Assembly (NCBI RefSeq): GCF_004765785.1
Contig: NZ_SBIT01000010.1
Span: 62,001 to 126,000, forward strand
Direction of reading: 5' to 3'
From: Halorussus ruber
GTDB lineage: Archaea; Halobacteriota; Halobacteria; Halobacteriales; Haladaptataceae
DNA: 64,000 bases
Below the pieces are notes generated by a model that saw only the letters and a program-made list of their open reading frames with translations, had not been told where the DNA came from and searched no databases. Within the stretch, counting starts at the first letter, position 1; each line of letters starts with the position of its first letter. Made by a program: the position numbers and the translations under genes. Positions 49,023-56,955 of the stretch are shown here, piece after piece.

Positions 49023-51647
49023 CTACGGACGCCACCGGGACGCTATCCAGACGGCGACGACGAGTCCGGCGACGGCGACGCCGGGACCGAATCCGGGCGT
49101 CTCAGTAGTGCTATCGAGGCCGTCGGCTTTGGTCTCCTCGGCGGCCGCCTTCTCCACCGCGGCTTTCGTCCCGACGGTAATCGGGCCGACGTTCTGACTC
49201 CGACGGTCGTCCTGCCCGGCGTAGTAGTAGACCGCCTTCCCGCCGATGTCGTACGCGCCCGGTTCGTTCACCTGCAGTCGGACGCGAAAGCTCTCGTCGG
49301 CACCGGCTTCGACCTCGAAGAAGTCGGTGGACTTTCGACTCACTGGCGACTCGCCCGCGACGCTCTGTATCGAGACGCCCTCGGCGGGGAGGTCGAGTTC
49401 GAGTTTCACCTGCAGCGACTCGTCGTTGACGTGGTTCGACGCGCTGAACATCACGACGGCGGTCCCGCTTTCGGCCTCGACCGTCGCGCGATTCGCGGTC
49501 AACTGGAAGTAGGCGTTCTGCTGGACCGTCACTATCTCGGTCGCGGTGTTGTCCATGCCGCCCTTGCCGACGACGTGGAGTTTCACCGAGTGCTTGCCAG
49601 CCGAGTCGAACTGCTGGGTCACTTTCCGGCCGCTGGCCTCGTACTCGCCGTCGCCGTCGAAGTCCCACTCGTAGCGTTCGATTCGGGAGTCTCGCTCGGC
49701 CTCGAACGAGATACTCTGGCCGGACTGGGGCTGTTTCGGCGAGAAGGAGAACTCGGCGGTCGGCCCCTTCAGGACCGATACCGACTGGGTCGCGGTATCC
49801 GAAGCGCCGTCGCCGTCGGTTACGACGAGTTCGACGTCGTAGTCGCCGGTCTCCTCTATCGTGTGGCGGACCGTCTCACCGTATTTCACGGTGTCCCCGA
49901 TTTGCCACCTGTACTCGGTGATTCGGCCGTCGGGGTCGGTCGATTCGCTCGCGTCGAAGCGAACCGTGTCGCCCCGTTCGAGGTTCGTCGGCGAGTAGGA
50001 TATGTGAGCGTTTGGACCCTCGTTGTCCGTTTCGACCGAGATCGTCACGCTCTCGCTGGCGGTCAGTTCGTCGTCGTCGGTGACTTCCAGTTCGACCGAG
50101 TACGTGCCGGGTTCCTCGAAGGCGTGGGTCACGTCCTCGCCGAAGCCGGTCGCGCCGTCCCCGAAACTCCAGTCGAACTCCTCGATGGTCCCGTCCGAAT
50201 CGGCCGACCCGTCGGCCCAACACTCGACAGGTTCGCCGACGGTGACCTCGGTCGGACTGCACGACAGTTCCACCGCCGGCGGTTTGGTCGTCTCCGCCAC
50301 GTAAACCGTCTCCGAGGCCGTGTCGCTCACCCCCGAGTCGTCGGTAACTTCCAGTTCGACCGAGTACGTGCCGGGTTCCTCGAAGGTGTGGGTCACGTTC
50401 TCGCCGAAGTCGGTCGTGCCGTCGCCGAAACTCCAGTCGAACGCTTCGATAGTTCCGTCCGAATCGGCCGACCCGTCGGCCCAACACTCGACTGTCTCGC
50501 CGACCGTCACGTCGGTCGGACTGCACGAGATGTCGGCCGTCGGCGGTTCGTTTTCCTCTTCGACGCGTATCGTCTCGGTCGTCTCGTCGGTGGCCCCTTC
50601 GTCGTCGGTCACCGTCAACTCGACCGAGTACAGTCCCGACTCGCTGAACGTGTGAACCATGTCGTCGCCGACCAAGTTCGTGCCGTCTTCCAAGTTCCAG
50701 TCGAACTCCCGAATCGTCCCATCGGAGTCGTACGACTCTCCGGCCGAACACTCGACTACTTCGCCGACCGCGACCTCGGTCGGACTGCACGAGATGTCGG
50801 CTACCGGCCGTTCGTTGTCCTCCTCGACATCGATCATCCGTGACGCCGCGCTGGTGGCTCCGTCGTCGTCGGTTACGGTCACCCCGATACCGTAGTCGCC
50901 AGCATGGTCGAAGGTGTACGAGAGGGTTTCCCCGGAGTCGATGTCCCTTCCATCGACGTTCCACTCGTAGGACTCGATAGAGCCGTCCGAGTCGGTCGAA
51001 CGGTCTGCGGTACACGTCACCGTCTCGCCGACCGATACGTCGGTGTCGGTACACTCCATCTCGGCGTCCGGCGGCCGGTTCGTGGCTTCGACGACCTCGA
51101 AGACGTTGCTCTTACTCCTGTCTGCGAGGCGAGTGTGGAGATTGTCGCGGTCACTCTCCTCCCAGACGGACGTTCGAGAACCGTACTCCCCCGGCGGTGC
51201 GTCGCTCTCTACGGTCCAGCGAAGCCGTACCCACTCCGTCTCGTAGGGGTCGAGCGTCACCGTCGTCCCCGTTTGGCCGTCGTTGTTGTACCATTCCCTG
51301 TCGGGTCCCTGCACGCCGTACCCGACGAAGAAGGTGTGTCGAACGTCGCCGGTGTTTTCGACCTCGACCTTTGCGACTACGGTCTCTCCCGGTTCGAAGT
51401 CGCCGATTTCCTGCTTGAAGTCGAGTATGCGCGCATCGACGCCCGCCGTTGCTCGGACCGACGAGGCGTTCATTACGGTGTGCTGGCTGTCGCGTTCCGA
51501 AAGCGACTCGCCCGTCGGCGATACGTTCTCGGGAACTGCCCTATAGCCGACGCCGGTGCCGACCATCCACGGCGAAAGCACGACACTCCCGACCACCAAG
51601 AGAGAAAAAAACGCAGAAAGCGCCCGAGCGCCACGTCCAGATACCAT
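49023..51647 (-). CDS. PKD-repeat cell-surface protein with PGF-CTERM-like anchor
   Basis: An 874-residue secreted protein. After a signal peptide (FFSLLVVGSVVLSPWMVG) comes a CARDB-like domain (~70-180), then six PKD domains of ~83-95 residues (about 190-720), each with a D-G-T/S-I-x-x-F/Y-x-W-x-F-G-D style core and HTF...PGTYSVELEVTDD. Domains 3 and 4 are near identical and end in conserved Cys pairs (CSP...VECW). The C-terminus (TPGFGPGVAVAGLVVAVWIASRWRP) resembles a PGF-CTERM signal cleaved and lipid-linked by archaeosortase A. Likely an adhesion or surface-interaction protein. Confidence 0.85.
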   Translation of the reverse strand: MVSGRGARALSAFFSLLVVGSVVLSPWMVGTGVGYRAVPENVSPTGESLSERDSQHTVMNASSVRATAGVDARILDFKQEIGDFEPGETVVAKVEVENTGDVRHTFFVGYGVQGPDREWYNNDGQTGTTVTLDPYETEWVRLRWTVESDAPPGEYGSRTSVWEESDRDNLHTRLADRSKSNVFEVVEATNRPPDAEMECTDTDVSVGETVTCTADRSTDSDGSIESYEWNVDGRDIDSGETLSYTFDHAGDYGIGVTVTDDDGATSAASRMIDVEEDNERPVADISCSPTEVAVGEVVECSAGESYDSDGTIREFDWNLEDGTNLVGDDMVHTFSESGLYSVELTVTDDEGATDETTETIRVEEENEPPTADISCSPTDVTVGETVECWADGSADSDGTIEAFDWSFGDGTTDFGENVTHTFEEPGTYSVELEVTDDSGVSDTASETVYVAETTKPPAVELSCSPTEVTVGEPVECWADGSADSDGTIEEFDWSFGDGATGFGEDVTHAFEEPGTYSVELEVTDDDELTASESVTISVETDNEGPNAHISYSPTNLERGDTVRFDASESTDPDGRITEYRWQIGDTVKYGETVRHTIEETGDYDVELVVTDGDGASDTATQSVSVLKGPTAEFSFSPKQPQSGQSISFEAERDSRIERYEWDFDGDGEYEASGRKVTQQFDSAGKHSVKLHVVGKGGMDNTATEIVTVQQNAYFQLTANRATVEAESGTAVVMFSASNHVNDESLQVKLELDLPAEGVSIQSVAGESPVSRKSTDFFEVEAGADESFRVRLQVNEPGAYDIGGKAVYYYAGQDDRRSQNVGPITVGTKAAVEKAAAEETKADGLDSTTETPGFGPGVAVAGLVVAVWIASRWRP

Positions 51648-51703
51648 ATTGGATAGGATATATCAGATTAGGATAAAACTGTTGATGGGCGGGTGACGCC
51701 GCG

Positions 51704-52264
51704 CTACTCGGTCAACTCTTCGAGTCCGTCGCGCACCGCGAAGCGGGGCATCTTGGTGTCGGACTCGATGCGACCGACGTGCCGACCAGTCAAATCCGAC
51801 ACGAAGTAGTCGTTCTTGAGCGCCCAGTGACGAATCGCGTCGGCGATTCTCGGCGTGTAGAGGACGGTTCGGCCGTCCCGATACCGGCCGAGTTCCCCGG
51901 CGTCAACCAGCGCGTTCAACTGGTTCGACATCCACGGCCGGTGTTTCGCCGACTGATACTCCTCGAAGAACGACGGGTGGTCCTCGCCGAGCAACTCGAT
52001 AATCTCGTTCGTACTTCGGGGGTTTCCCATCGTCGAGAGCAGTTCTCCGAGGCGCTTCTGGGCGGGCGTGAGTTCGGTCGTTTCTCGGTTCTCGACAGTC
52101 TCGGCCGACTCGGACTCGCCGTCGAGATAACCGAGGTCCGAGAGGGTCTCACGCAACAGCGCCGGGTCGTTCTCCGCGAGCGATTCGAGCGCGGCTCGCG
52201 TCTCGGCGTCGAGCGACCCGAGCGCGGATTCGAGTCGGGCGTCGGTCGCCTCGTCACGACTCAT
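51704..52264 (-). CDS. HTH-type regulator coupled to the JAMM peptidase
   Basis: A 186-residue acidic protein. The N-terminal ~75 residues are helical and Glu-rich (LESALGSLDAETRAALESLAENDPALLRETLSDLGYL). From ~67 a winged-helix-like pattern begins (LTPAQKRLGELLSTMGNPRSTNEIIELLGEDHPSFF, then WMSNQLNALVDAGELGRYRDGRTVLYTP). Its ATG lies 11 bp inside the JAMM gene, indicating coupled translation. Likely a DNA-binding or adaptor protein. Confidence 0.65.
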   Translation of the reverse strand: MSRDEATDARLESALGSLDAETRAALESLAENDPALLRETLSDLGYLDGESESAETVENRETTELTPAQKRLGELLSTMGNPRSTNEIIELLGEDHPSFFEEYQSAKHRPWMSNQLNALVDAGELGRYRDGRTVLYTPRIADAIRHWALKNDYFVSDLTGRHVGRIESDTKMPRFAVRDGLEELTE

Positions 52265-53069
52265 CGGCGATCACCACGTCCCGCCGGTCTCTGAACCGCG
52301 GACCGAACAGCGCGAGTTCGTGGCGGTACTGTTCGCCGCGCCACGAGACGCCGCCGCTGACCGCGCTCGGGTCGTGTCGCTCGTTGACCGACGGGACGCC
52401 CGACTGCTCGACGTAGGCGTGGATACCGTGGAAGAACTCGAAGTCGTCGGTGCCAAATGCCTTCTCGTAGCACTCTTTGACGTTCTCGGCGCTCTTCACG
52501 TCCACGTCGCTCGGCGTCGTCGTCCCGCCCGGATGTGTGTGGAACCGGGCGACGACGTTGGGCGTCCGGCCCTCGGGGTACGACGCCGCGACTCGGCGCG
52601 CGACTTTTCCTTCGAGCGTAGTCACGCTACTGCGGGTCGCCGACTGGTAGAACTCGGGTTCGTCGAGTCCGAACAGTTCGGTCGGCGTGGTTTCGGACTG
52701 CCCCGTCAGGACGTACACCGTCTCGACGCGCTCGTGGGCGCCGTTCTTGCCGCGCGTTTCGAGCGCCTGCATGAACGGCTTCGACGCCGGGAAGGCGAAC
52801 GTGCCGCGAGGGTTCGTGGTCCCGACCGGCGGGCTTCGAGGCGACACGTCCGGTTCGGGGTCGGTCCGAGGCTTGGACTCTGCCGAACGCTCCTCGAAGT
52901 CCACGTCGAACGTGTGGGTCGTGAACCACGAGTCGTCGTCCAGCACGCCAGAGGGGTCGCCGGTCCCGATGTTTACGTTGGTTCCCCACGCGTCGGCGTT
53001 GGTACGCACTTCCACGTCGGGGTCTGTGTCCTCGCTGGAGTCGTCGTCTCCGAAGAAGCGGTCGAACAT
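52254..53069 (-). CDS. JAMM/MPN+ domain metallopeptidase
   Basis: A 271-residue protein with an acidic, disordered N-terminal half (~1-85) and a JAMM domain. The zinc motif is exact: ARFHTHPGGTTTPSDVD gives H-x-H-P-x(6)-S-x2-D, with an upstream Glu in ERVETVYVLTGQ. JAMM peptidases in haloarchaea remove ubiquitin-like SAMP proteins or cut other substrates; this gene lacks the usual small HvJAMM architecture. It is in an operon with the HTH protein and next to secreted and surface proteins. Confidence 0.8.
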   Translation of the reverse strand: MFDRFFGDDDSSEDTDPDVEVRTNADAWGTNVNIGTGDPSGVLDDDSWFTTHTFDVDFEERSAESKPRTDPEPDVSPRSPPVGTTNPRGTFAFPASKPFMQALETRGKNGAHERVETVYVLTGQSETTPTELFGLDEPEFYQSATRSSVTTLEGKVARRVAASYPEGRTPNVVARFHTHPGGTTTPSDVDVKSAENVKECYEKAFGTDDFEFFHGIHAYVEQSGVPSVNERHDPSAVSGGVSWRGEQYRHELALFGPRFRDRRDVVIADES

Positions 53070-53107
53070 TAGTGGTTACCTCGGTCCTGTCTATCCGGAG
53101 AGGACCG

Positions 53108-53875
53108 TCACTTGCCGACTCCGATGTTGATGTCGCGCGGACTCATCTTGGTCATGGCGAGGAAGGCGACGCCGAGCAAGGCCATCAAACCGAGGATGAT
53201 CATCACGTTGGTCGAGACGGGGAGGCCGTTGCCCGACTCGCCGTCGGTGCCGCCGGTGCTGGCGGCCGTCGTCTCGTTGTCCTCGCCGCTACTGGCGTCG
53301 TTCGAGGCCTCGTTGGGTTCCTGCACGTCGAAGTTGAACGTCATGCCGTCGATTTCACGGGACATGTCCTTGTGGCCCTTGGGCCAGTAGGTGATGTCCG
53401 CGGTCACGCTCCGGTCGCCGGCATTAGCGCTGTAGACGTCCGCGCTGATGTCCTTGATACCGCCCGAGGGTCGGACCTCGAAGCTTCCGGACACCATCCC
53501 GGCACCGCCCGAGAAGAGGTCCGAGGAGCCTTCGATGCTCATCCCGCTCGGGACGCTCATCGTGATGTGGACGACGACGGGACAGGTCGCCGTGGGTTCG
53601 ACCTGGAAGCCGCCCGAGATTTTACCGGGCTGGGACGCGTTGATGGTCTTCTGCGGGGCGTAGAGCTTCGCCTGCGACATGCTCGGCGGCGACGAGATGG
53701 AACCGCACTCGTTTTGGGCGGCCGCGGTCGTCTGCGTCGAGTTGGCGGCTGACGCGCTGTTCTGGAGCTGTGCGGCGGCCGGGGCCGCGAACCCCGTCGT
53801 GAGGACGACGAGGGCCACGAAGACCGCGACCGTGCGCTGAGATTTCGTGTCTATCATCTCTCTCGATTCAGACAT
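53108..53875 (-). CDS. Exported, C-terminally anchored protein
   Basis: A 255-residue protein with an N-terminal signal peptide (VAVFVALVVLTTGFAAPAAAQ), an Asn/Ser/Thr-rich extracellular domain (CGSISSPPSMSQAKLYAPQKT...CPVVVHITMSVPSGMS), an acidic Ser/Asp/Glu spacer, and a C-terminal helix (VMIILGLMALLGVAFLAM) with a short cytoplasmic tail. ATG 53875. Two Cys in the ectodomain could form a disulfide. It is downstream of the pilin-like block and upstream of the JAMM operon. Function unknown; probably envelope-associated. Confidence 0.7.
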   Translation of the reverse strand: MSESREMIDTKSQRTVAVFVALVVLTTGFAAPAAAQLQNSASAANSTQTTAAAQNECGSISSPPSMSQAKLYAPQKTINASQPGKISGGFQVEPTATCPVVVHITMSVPSGMSIEGSSDLFSGGAGMVSGSFEVRPSGGIKDISADVYSANAGDRSVTADITYWPKGHKDMSREIDGMTFNFDVQEPNEASNDASSGEDNETTAASTGGTDGESGNGLPVSTNVMIILGLMALLGVAFLAMTKMSPRDINIGVGK

Positions 53876-54075
53876 GAGACTCCACACATATATACTTTTA
53901 CGAGTAACTTTACGAATACAATTTACGAGTAAAACGAGGTTTGAAGGCTTGAAAACCGACAAAATACGGGTTTCAGGACAGATAATAATATTAAATTTTC
54001 CTATATTATTGTCCCAGAAGTAGTTGACAGGATTCGTATAATTCGTGGTCCGGCAACTCGGACGGTCCGGCTCGC

Positions 54076-54618
54076 TTAGTCACCGACGCTTTCGGCGACC
54101 AGCGTCAACTCCATCGACTCGCGTTCGCTCGTCACCCGCACGTCGAACGCCGCCGCCAGCACGTGCGTCTGGCCCGCCCGCTCCTGCACCACTACGCCCT
54201 GCCGGGCCTCACACGCGCCGAACTGCCGGTTCGGTCCGCCGGGACAGTTCCCGTCGCTCCACGCTTCTGCCGCCGACTGGTTGTACCCGACTTGATACAC
54301 CGTGCCGGACTCCACGCGCGAGGAGCGAAGCGCGTCTAACCTCGGGTCGAGCGCCGAGCGAACCCCGGTCACGGCCGCCTCGCGCTCGTCCCACGCGAAG
54401 TTCGCGGGCGCGTCGGTCGAGGCGTCGTGGACCGCCCGCGAGAGGAGTCGCTCGGCGTTCCGGTCGGGCGCGTCGTACTCGGCGCTGGCGGTCACGTCGG
54501 CGTGAAAGCCCAACTGGAGGTAGGCGACGACGACCGGCGCGAGCGCGATGGCGACCAGCGCGGCGGCCGCGAGGACGAGTTGGGCGCGCTCGCCGACCGG
54601 AGACTCGTCTCCCGTCAC
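54076..54618 (-). CDS. Pilin-like protein 5 of the TadC cluster
   Basis: A 180-residue protein beginning VTGDESPVGERAQLVLAAAALVAIALAPVVVAYLQLG. The charged N-terminus followed by a hydrophobic helix is typical of pilin-like subunits in haloarchaeal Tad/type IV systems (I think DUF7261-type, not verified). The globular part has Cys pairs (NCPGG...GACEARQG). Its GTG start overlaps the stop of the previous gene. Last gene of a translationally coupled series. Confidence 0.7.
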   Translation of the reverse strand: MTGDESPVGERAQLVLAAAALVAIALAPVVVAYLQLGFHADVTASAEYDAPDRNAERLLSRAVHDASTDAPANFAWDEREAAVTGVRSALDPRLDALRSSRVESGTVYQVGYNQSAAEAWSDGNCPGGPNRQFGACEARQGVVVQERAGQTHVLAAAFDVRVTSERESMELTLVAESVGD

Positions 54619-55055
54619 GCGTACCACACCCAAATCGTCACGTCGCCGAATCGGGTCGTCACCGTCGCCGACCCGAGTGCCACGCCCGCTGGCTTGCGGA
54701 ACCCGACCGCGCCGCGGGGCGTCCGCACCCGGAACATGAGGTTGTCCGGCAGGATGCGCTCGACGCGCCGCCGGAGGTCCGCCCGCTCGCGGTCGAAGGC
54801 GTCGGGCGAGCGCACGACCTCCGCGAGCCGAGTCGCGCCGCCGTGGCGCGGGGGTTCGCCAGCGAGGACGGTCGCGGCGTCCTCGGCGTAGAGGTCCAGT
54901 TGGGCGGCCCGGCCGTCGGGCGACGGGACGCCGAGCGCGAACCCCATCGCAACCGCCAGAATCAGCACGACGCCGACCCCGGCCTCGACGACCGAGAGGG
55001 AGAGTTGTCCTCGCGGCGTCTGCGAGCAGACGCCGCGAGAGGACTCTTCAGCCAT
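54615..55055 (-). CDS. Pilin-like protein 4
   Basis: A 146-residue protein with a class III-like N-terminal stretch, RGQLSLSVVEAGVGVVLILAVAMGFALGV, then a soluble region with alternating strands and helices. The short positively charged N-terminus suggests membrane insertion as a minor pilin. It overlaps neighbours by 4-8 bp. The family appears haloarchaeal (from memory DUF7262-like). Confidence 0.7.
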   Translation of the reverse strand: MAEESSRGVCSQTPRGQLSLSVVEAGVGVVLILAVAMGFALGVPSPDGRAAQLDLYAEDAATVLAGEPPRHGGATRLAEVVRSPDAFDRERADLRRRVERILPDNLMFRVRTPRGAVGFRKPAGVALGSATVTTRFGDVTIWVWYA

Positions 55056-55725
55056 CGACGGTCACCGCCAGCACGCCCTTTCTGGTCTCGGCGGGGTAGT
55101 TGGTGAGTTCGACGCTCCCGGTCGGGAGCGGGCCGTCGGTCTCGAAGGTCAGCGTCGTGGTCTCGAACCGCGAGAGTCGAATCGTGAACGTCCCGCCCAG
55201 TCCCGAGGAGTTCCGGAGGACCACGCGGTCGTTCGCTCGGACGACCGTCACGTCGGTCCCGCCGGGCGGCGTCAGCCGAATCTCGACCCGAGGGGACCGC
55301 CGGGGGAGCGTCACCGCCGGGTCGGTCGCCGAGAGTTCCGGCGTCGTCGTGACCGCGTCTCGGCGCTCGACCAGCACGACGCGCCGAATCGTCGCGCCGC
55401 CGGTCGGGTCGCCCGCGGACGAAAGCGTCCGGTCGCCGAGTCGGACCCGCACGTCGGCCGCCTCGCTCACGGGGAAAGAGTCGTGCAGTCGGGTGGCGTT
55501 CAGCCCCGAGAGTTCCTCGGCGTCGAGGACGTTCGCGCGGGCCGTCAGCGCGGACTCCGGACCGACGAGTCGCTCCGAGAGCGCGACCGCGACCCGGCGC
55601 TGGTCGGCGTCTCGCTCGGCGCTCAGGTACGCCCGGTCGGCCATCCCGAAACTCACGACCGTCACGCTGGTCACGACCAGCAGGGCGATGGCCAGCGCGG
55701 GCAGGTTCATCTGAGCGCGATTCAT
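55048..55725 (-). CDS. Pilin-like protein 3
   Basis: A 225-residue protein starting MNRAQMNLPALAIALLVVTSVTVVSFGMADRAYLSAERD: a short polar head, then a 25-residue hydrophobic segment, then a large soluble domain rich in beta-strand motifs. Starts inside the stop of the preceding gene (ATGA-type overlap). Probably a pilin-like subunit (DUF7263-like, from memory). Confidence 0.7.
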   Translation of the reverse strand: MNRAQMNLPALAIALLVVTSVTVVSFGMADRAYLSAERDADQRRVAVALSERLVGPESALTARANVLDAEELSGLNATRLHDSFPVSEAADVRVRLGDRTLSSAGDPTGGATIRRVVLVERRDAVTTTPELSATDPAVTLPRRSPRVEIRLTPPGGTDVTVVRANDRVVLRNSSGLGGTFTIRLSRFETTTLTFETDGPLPTGSVELTNYPAETRKGVLAVTVDG

Positions 55726-56213
55726 GGGTCTGTATCCTCCTCGGTGGATTCGAGTCGGACTTCGAGGCCCTCCTCGTCCGCGCTCTTGCCGACTGCCACG
55801 ACCGCGCTGTCCCGGCTAGACCACTCGCCTTCGACCGATTCGACCGTCTCGGGGAGCGCGAGTCGCACCGCCCCGCCGACTCGCTCGTCGGGGTGGTCGA
55901 GGAGCAGTTTCCGGTTCTCGGCCCGAATCGCGTAGGTCTCCCCGCGGATGGTCCGCGGGAGCGTCACTTCCATTTGGACCTCCACGCGCCGGGCCTCGGT
56001 CGGCACGGCCTGCTGGACGCGCTCGGCGGACTGGGCCAGCACGCGCTCGCCGACCTCCGCGCCCGCCGCGGTCCGGTACTCCGGCACGACGCCGCCGTAG
56101 AGGGTCGCGGTCAGCACCCCGACGTAGAGGACGACGATGCTGGCCTCCATCGCCTTGCCGACGACCGGCGAGACCGCGCGGGTGTCGGACCGAAAGCTAA
56201 CCGCGTCAACCAT
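55722..56213 (-). CDS. Pilin-like protein 2 with AVSPVVG prepilin-like motif
   Basis: A 163-residue protein whose N-terminus RAVSPVVGKAMEASIVVLYVGVLTATLYGG matches the haloarchaeal prepilin peptidase region, so it is the best candidate for a processed pilin here. The soluble part is mostly beta. It overlaps both neighbours by a few bases. Confidence 0.72.
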   Translation of the reverse strand: MVDAVSFRSDTRAVSPVVGKAMEASIVVLYVGVLTATLYGGVVPEYRTAAGAEVGERVLAQSAERVQQAVPTEARRVEVQMEVTLPRTIRGETYAIRAENRKLLLDHPDERVGGAVRLALPETVESVEGEWSSRDSAVVAVGKSADEEGLEVRLESTEEDTDP

Positions 56214-56955
56214 GCCGCACCTCCAATCGCATCTCGTGAACCACCAGATACGCCACGCGCTCGCCGGGGTACTCCGCCACCACGCTCGTCACGCCGTCGC
56301 CGTCGAAGTCGCGGGTCGTCACGGTCGCGTTCTGGCGCTCGAAGTGCCGCCGCCACGCGCCGGGGGTCGCGGTCTCGACCGCGACTCGGTAGGTCCCGTC
56401 GCCGAGCGCGGTCCGGTGGTGCGAGACGTTGGTCCGCAGAACGACCGACCCGCCGCCGGTCGCCGAGAACCCGACCGTGCCGTCGAGTCGGGGCGCGCCG
56501 ACGACGAGGACGCCCTTCGAATCGGAGTCGCCGCCTGTATCGCGGGAGGCCGTAATCGGCGGCGGCGTCCGAACCACGGCGTTGCCCGGCGGCCCGCGGA
56601 CGACTCCTCCGGCGAGGAAGGCGACCCGGCGCTGGCCCGCGGTGAACACGAGCGCGTCGGCCTGCACCGTCCGGAGGACCTCCGACTCGTTCAGCACCCG
56701 GACCTCTCGCTCGACTGTCTGCAGCTCGCCGTCGGTGAACGAGACTCGACCGCGGTGGACTCCGGTCGCCGCCACGGGTTCGAGCGCGTCGTCGAGGTCG
56801 GTAGCGACGCGGGACGAATCGGCGGCCGCGGCGTTCTGTTCGACCACCGTGCCGATGCCCGCGGTCAGCGACCCGAGCGCGACCACGACCACCCCGAGCA
56901 GGATGGCGACGCCGACGACGTTCGACTGGGCGCGCGAGGCGGTGTTTCGGGTCAC
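56206..56955 (-). CDS. Pilin-like protein 1
   Basis: A 249-residue protein from GTG 56955: MTRNTASRAQSNVVGVAILLGVVVVALGSLTAGIGTVV is a SxxVVGVAILLG-type pilin signal, followed by a long soluble region ending YLVVHEMRLEVRHG. The start overlaps the TadC-like stop (GTGA). Resembles the haloarchaeal DUF7289 type (memory). Likely the major or capping subunit. Confidence 0.72.
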   Translation of the reverse strand: MTRNTASRAQSNVVGVAILLGVVVVALGSLTAGIGTVVEQNAAAADSSRVATDLDDALEPVAATGVHRGRVSFTDGELQTVEREVRVLNESEVLRTVQADALVFTAGQRRVAFLAGGVVRGPPGNAVVRTPPPITASRDTGGDSDSKGVLVVGAPRLDGTVGFSATGGGSVVLRTNVSHHRTALGDGTYRVAVETATPGAWRRHFERQNATVTTRDFDGDGVTSVVAEYPGERVAYLVVHEMRLEVRHG

